This document shows positions 59,719-64,000 of a stretch of DNA of 64,000 bases, piece by piece. How positions within the stretch are numbered: the first letter of the stretch is position 1; every line of letters starts with the position of its first letter. The position numbers and the translations under genes are program-made. Below the pieces are notes generated by a model. It did no database searches. It was not told the DNA's origin and saw only the letters and a list, made by a program, of their open reading frames with translations. This DNA comes from Megaleporinus macrocephalus (taxonomy: Eukaryota; Chordata; Actinopteri; Characiformes; Anostomidae), in assembly GCA_021613375.1 (NCBI GenBank), contig CM038719.1, positions 35,945,747 through 36,009,746 on the forward strand, read 5' to 3'.

Positions 59719-60163
59719 TCTCTGTCGTGCGCAGTAATACACAGCTGTGTCTCCAGTCTGCAGATTCTGTCCTCTTAAGGTCACTGTGCTGCTGGACGTG
59801 TCTCTAGCAACTACAAACCTGCTGTTCAGTCTGTTGCTCAACTCAGTGAAACCAGTACTACAAATCCTTCCAACCCACTCCAGAGCTTTTCCTGCAGGCT
59901 GCCGTATCCAGTTTGTACAGTAGCTGCTATCAGTCAGTGAATATCCAGAAACTGTACAGGTCAGAGACATTGACTGACCAGGGTTTTTGAAAATGGATTC
60001 AACCTGGCTTAGCACAACACCGTGAACACCTGAAAATATTATAATAAATATCGCTGTAAAGAAAAAAATCTATAAATACACAAATACAAAATGTTCTGCA
60101 GCAAATTCAAAAGCACTCACAGGTCACAGTGGTCAGCAGCAGCAGTAGAGCTGGAGAGAACAT
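59719..60163 (-). CDS. IGHV: V21, family C IGHV, apparently functional
   Basis: Leader 60121-60163 and V exon 59719-60029. It differs from V17 at only two or so residues before FR2 (VHG for VHC, VES for VGS), so the pair is a very recent duplicate. Both CDR cysteines are kept (SSYC, RICS). RSS: heptamer 59712-59718, 23-bp spacer, nonamer 59680-59688. Octamer 60242-60249. Confidence 0.96.
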
Positions 60164-60835
60164 GTTGTGTGTTGAAGCTGAGTGAGGGAGAGATATTGAT
60201 CTTCACCTCCACCTGCTAGAATATGTATTAGAGGAGTGAACATTTGCATAAAGCTGCTCTTATCATTATCTAGATGTAGATGCAGAACGTATGTTCACTG
60301 TTATATGAAGTTGCCATACGTGTTCAAGCTACCATTACTGGTAAATACCATGACAGCTTTATAATGTTTTAACAGCCAAACACACTGAGAACACCAATAT
60401 TTACACTATCAGATTACTGTACAATGTAAAATGTCCTGCACTGCTTTCATTATGGTTATATACATATAACTAAACCAAACATTCAGCGGGTTTTAACTCT
60501 GCCAGGTTTTCTGGTCAGTCATCAAGTGTGTGATGTGTTACTAAACACCACAGAAGCTGTAATTAATCTAATAAATTGCTTATTAATGTTAATGGATTTT
60601 GTTTTAAACCTGTCATGTCTGGCATTTTTTGCAATCGGAATGTTAATCTGAATGCACTGATGTACCAAACATATTTTCTGTTACAAGAACAGCTCTATAG
60701 GTTTCTATAGCCTATGCTTGTTATTGTTTATATTTTTATTTAATTAATTTATTAATTTAGCCAGGCCTGACATGCAATAAAAGAGAGGAAAAACAAATAA
60801 GAAGAAATAAAGAAAGGAAAAATAAATAATTAAAT

Positions 60836-60836
60836 A

Positions 60837-60893
<57 letters not shown>

Positions 60894-60894
60894 C
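60836..60894. repeat. (ATA)n microsatellite
   Basis: About 19 steps. Confidence 0.95.
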
Positions 60895-60961
60895 AAACAA
60901 ATGAAAGAAAAGAGAAAACAATGTTAAAAATTAATTGTTGGGTGAGACAACGAGTTCTTTA

Positions 60962-61395
60962 GATCACAGTGAAATGTTCTTGTTTTAATGGAGTATCTTC
61001 TTCCTTAACACAACAATGGACTGACGGGTCTCTAAAGAAAGTTGTTTCTTTCTGGTCATTTTGAGTCGGTCAGCAAGCCATCAACTGCTGATGCTTCAGA
61101 TACTAAACTAACCTAGAATGTTGTTCTCCCTTTTATGATCACTTATTAGTAGAATGTTTTTCAGCTGTGCATCACAATTGAGCAAGAGTGTCCTAACAAC
61201 CAATTAGTCCAATAACATCCTTAACTTGGATTGGCGGCCATACCAGGAGATTTAGACAGAGGACTGAGAATTACTGATAATAGGACTATATGCAAAATAA
61301 GCATATAAACAAAAATAGACTTTAATATAAACATTTTTATTCTTTAAAAATCATCTGATACGCTTAAATGTGAAATGGACAATATTGTTTGAATA
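60962..61395. mobile_element. Tc1/mariner-type MITE, ends damaged
   Basis: Paralog of 56195-56640, carried along by the block duplication. Confidence 0.8.
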
Positions 61396-61878
61396 TATAT
61401 ATATATATATATATCAGTACATATCAGTTTATATACCGTATGTGTTGTCATATAGCAATTCCTGAAATATACTGTATACATAACAATATATTTAATATAT
61501 AGTATATATAGTCAGATGGTACAACCCGAATTCTGTAGTTTATATACAATATTACACACAGAGTACACACAGAGTATATCAGTTTATGTAGAGTATATAT
61601 AGGCAGATTGCACTGCCTGAATTCTACAGTTTATATAAAGTATATTACTGTATATGTAAAGTATAGACGGTCAGATGGCACTGCCTGAATTCTGTAGTTT
61701 GAAAACAGTACAACACAGGTTACATAAAATATATTCCAAAATCTATACAGCATGTATCAGTTTACATAGTAGCTATACTGCCTGTGATAAGACTGCAGAG
61801 CTGATAACAGCAGCTGTTCTCTGTAAATGAATGAGGGAGTGTTTTTGTACAGCTCTGTCACTGTTTTCTATCACTGTG

Positions 61879-62326
61879 ATGCTCTCGCACAATAATACAC
61901 AGCAGTGTCTTCACTCTTCAGACTGTTCATCTGTAAGTACAGCTGACTGCTGGAGTCGGATCTGGAGATGGTGAATCTTCCCTGCACTGACTGGGAATAG
62001 TAGATGTGAGAGCTAGATGTGTGTATGAACGCGATCCATTCCAGTCCTTTTCCAGGAGCCTGTCTGATCCAGGCCATAGGATAGCTACTGAATGTGTATC
62101 CAGAAGCTGTACAGGTCAGTTTATGAGACTCTCCAGGTTTTGTAAGCACAGCTTCAGACTGAGTGAGAGTCTGACTCTGAAAACCTGCAGAAAAGAAGAA
62201 GAATGAAAGTTCTGAATTAAACATGATCACAGAAAGAGTTTCTCTGTATTTTACTCTCTTATTCAAAACCTGACACGTACATGGAAGACTAGTGAGCATC
62301 AGCAGTATTAGAGATGTACTGAACAT
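61879..62326 (-). CDS. IGHV: V22, family A IGHV, apparently functional
   Basis: Leader 62281-62326 and V exon 61879-62184. CDR1 SYPMA (after SGYTFS) and CDR2 [11 protein letters not shown], the latter shared with V05 rather than with its duplicate partner V18. FR1 has [17 protein letters not shown]: heptamer 61872-61878, 23-bp spacer, nonamer 61840-61848. Octamer 62412-62419. Confidence 0.96.
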
Positions 62327-62869
62327 GGTTGAGGTTGTAGCTGAGCTGATGATCTTCTCTCTGCAGGTCTCTCAGTGCTGTTCAGCGTCTCTTCATAAAG
62401 AGAGGAGGAGGATTTGCATAGTAATAGTTTCAGATTGATTAACTCACTCGTCTGTGAACGGTTGCCAGATTGTATTGGTTTCATCATGTCCTCCATTCTC
62501 TCTCTTTCTCTCATTAATGTACATGTAGTTGTCTTGTTGTCTTTTGAAAGCAGTTTAATAAATTATTAATAAAAAACAGTTTCATTCACCTGTTTATCTT
62601 CTATAATGAAGCCTGAGTTTATAAAATGAAGTTGCAGAAAAACATTTCACACCCTCTTTAACAAATTTACCTCATCATTTATTTATTGATGGGCTTCGAC
62701 TGACTGATCTGAACTCCTGCACAACTTCTTTCATCTAAAAGAATAAAAGTAAGATATCTATTTGTATTCACTACAAGGATTATTCTAGTTACTGTCTGTA
62801 ACACTAATGTTAACTAGTTAAAGGTGTCCTGCACAGAGAACTGCTTAGATGGTAACATTATGAAGAGCT

Positions 62870-63060
62870 TTCAGCGTCATGGCCCCCAAACTGTAGAACA
62901 CATTATCACCACAATCTCTTTGTGACTGTCTCTCACTCTCCTCCTTCAAAGCTCAACTCAAATCATACCTCTTTTCTCAGTACTTTCTCTCTGCTGCTCA
63001 CTGAAACTTATGTTGTACTGCTGATGTAAAGCATCATTGGGTATGAGAAAGACACTACAT
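62870..63060 (+). pseudogene. Decayed LINE C-terminal fragment
   Basis: Paralog of 47380-47580. Confidence 0.6.
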
Positions 63061-63069
63061 ACATCATAC

Positions 63070-63111
63070 TTACTATTATTTTTATTATTATTATTATTTT
63101 TATTATTATTA

Positions 63112-63161
<50 letters not shown>

Positions 63162-63163
63162 AG
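63070..63163. repeat. (TTA)n microsatellite
   Basis: About 30 imperfect steps. Confidence 0.95.
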
Positions 63164-63274
63164 CTCATATTAAGTACCGAACACTGTTTCTCCTCCTCTT
63201 TCTGAGACTCTAAGAACCAATAACTGATTAAACATTGACTGTACAGTTATGAATTATGGGCCTGTGCTTGATGT

Positions 63275-63365
63275 ACTGAGTAATACACAGCAGTGTCTTC
63301 ATTCTTCCAGCTGTTTATCTGTGAGTACAGCTGACTACTGGATCAGATCTAAAGAGTGTGAATCA
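63275..63365 (-). pseudogene. IGHV: V23, family A FR3 relic
   Basis: Paralog of V12, slightly better kept (TAATACACAGCAGTGTC end). Confidence 0.65.
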
Positions 63366-63559
63366 TATAGATGGACTGACATATGCATGGAGAGATAGAT
63401 GGATGGATGGATCCTCCAGTAATGGTTTTATTAAAGTAAGCAGGACCGGAAAGTTATTTAAGCTATATAAGAGTTGTTGAACCAAATCTATCATTTTATA
63501 TCAAACCTATAACCTCTCAGTTCATAGTTTGATAGAAGCTGCACTGTATTTTGATGTTC

Positions 63560-63575
63560 TAGCGCCTCCTGCTGG
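63560..63575 (-). promoter_or_regulatory. CTCF-like motif near V24
   Basis: TAGCGCCTCCTGCTGG, 42 bp beyond the V24 nonamer-like sequence. Confidence 0.5.
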
Positions 63576-63617
63576 TCTATAATTGATGTCAGTTCCATTG
63601 TTTAAACCACTCTGCTG

Positions 63618-63690
63618 AGTTTTGGTAAAGCTGGTTCACGTGTTTTCATCACTGTGCAGAGTAATAAACAATAATTCTGCTACATGTTTC
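63618..63690 (-). pseudogene. IGHV: V24, family B RSS and short V relic
   Basis: Heptamer 63650-63656, a 23-bp spacer and a nonamer-like ACCAAAACT (63618-63626) survive, with a few codons of the V 3' end. The rest is unrecognisable. Confidence 0.7.
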
Positions 63691-64000
63691 AATCATATTA
63701 GTTGAACACAGTAAAGGATTATCAGCAGGGGTGCTGGACCTGAGGTAATGATGGACCTGACTGACCAGGGACCTCCCTGAATGGGGAAAATATGGAAATA
63801 AATAGAACTGATATTCTCTGTTATTATAAATATAAATGTATATAAAAAAATAATACAAGACATCATCATCTTCAAAGTTCTGCTTATCTTTAGCTTCAGT
63901 TACCCCTCCATCATATAAAAGTGGATTGATCCAGTGGCACTGATTGTTTTGAACAGAGACTAGGTTTGCATCTTACAGATCTTCAGCGATTGATTATTCA
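63691..64000. other. No feature recognised
   Basis: Nothing beyond short AT-rich ORFs on the minus strand that I cannot support as genes. Confidence 0.5.

Larger units (their letters stand above)
58461..62455. repeat. B-C-A V block, copy 2 of a tandem duplication
   Basis: Contains V20, V21 and V22. See copy 1 at 53718. Confidence 0.93.

Overview
The window looks like a stretch of a teleost fish immunoglobulin heavy-chain (IgH) locus, made almost entirely of variable (V) segments. The evidence is a series of Ig V exons with short split leaders, fish-type VH frameworks and V-type recombination signals (CACAGTG heptamer, 23-bp spacer, A-rich nonamer). They sit in DNA crowded with typical fish transposons: Tc1, hAT, L2/Rex-like LINEs and a solo LTR. 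I cannot name the species; an otophysan-like teleost is a guess. No D, J or constant exon was seen. All V segments lie on the minus strand, so the D-J-C region is expected at lower coordinates, outside the window.

Layout. 1-10.1 kb and 33.3-42.3 kb are two copies of one segmental duplication. Each carries an intact 10-exon plus-strand gene that I do not recognise, ending at 9002 and 41792. Each gene holds three copies of a two-exon repeat, interleaved with 61-bp minisatellite arrays. 10.2-11.4 kb is a degenerate GT-rich satellite. 11.8-33 kb holds V01-V10, mostly pseudogenes and fragments, with V05 and V07 intact, among nested transposons. 42.3-46.2 kb holds a LINE copy whose reading frame contains a 1.9-kb, 48-bp minisatellite. 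46.3-63.7 kb is the densest part of the V cluster (V11-V24) and includes a recent tandem duplication of a B-C-A triplet (53.7-57.8 kb against 58.5-62.5 kb).

I sort the V segments into three families. A has mature starts like QTLTQSE. B has FNFGGHG and ALTRIG. C has two extra cysteines in CDR1 and CDR2. Complete-looking segments are A: V05, V07, V11, V18, V22; B: V20 and possibly V16; C: V15, V17, V21. Each would be transcribed from its own octamer (ATGCAAAT) promoter and joined by RAG to a downstream D segment with a 12-bp-spacer signal.

Three observations stand out. A CTCF-like motif lies 39-42 bp beyond the recombination signal of family B segments wherever that signal survives, and it persists beside dead copies. 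The unknown gene pair has 3' exons that differ far more than the introns between them, which suggests diversifying selection. Two different minisatellites have grown out of LINE sequence, one from coding sequence and one from the 3' tail.
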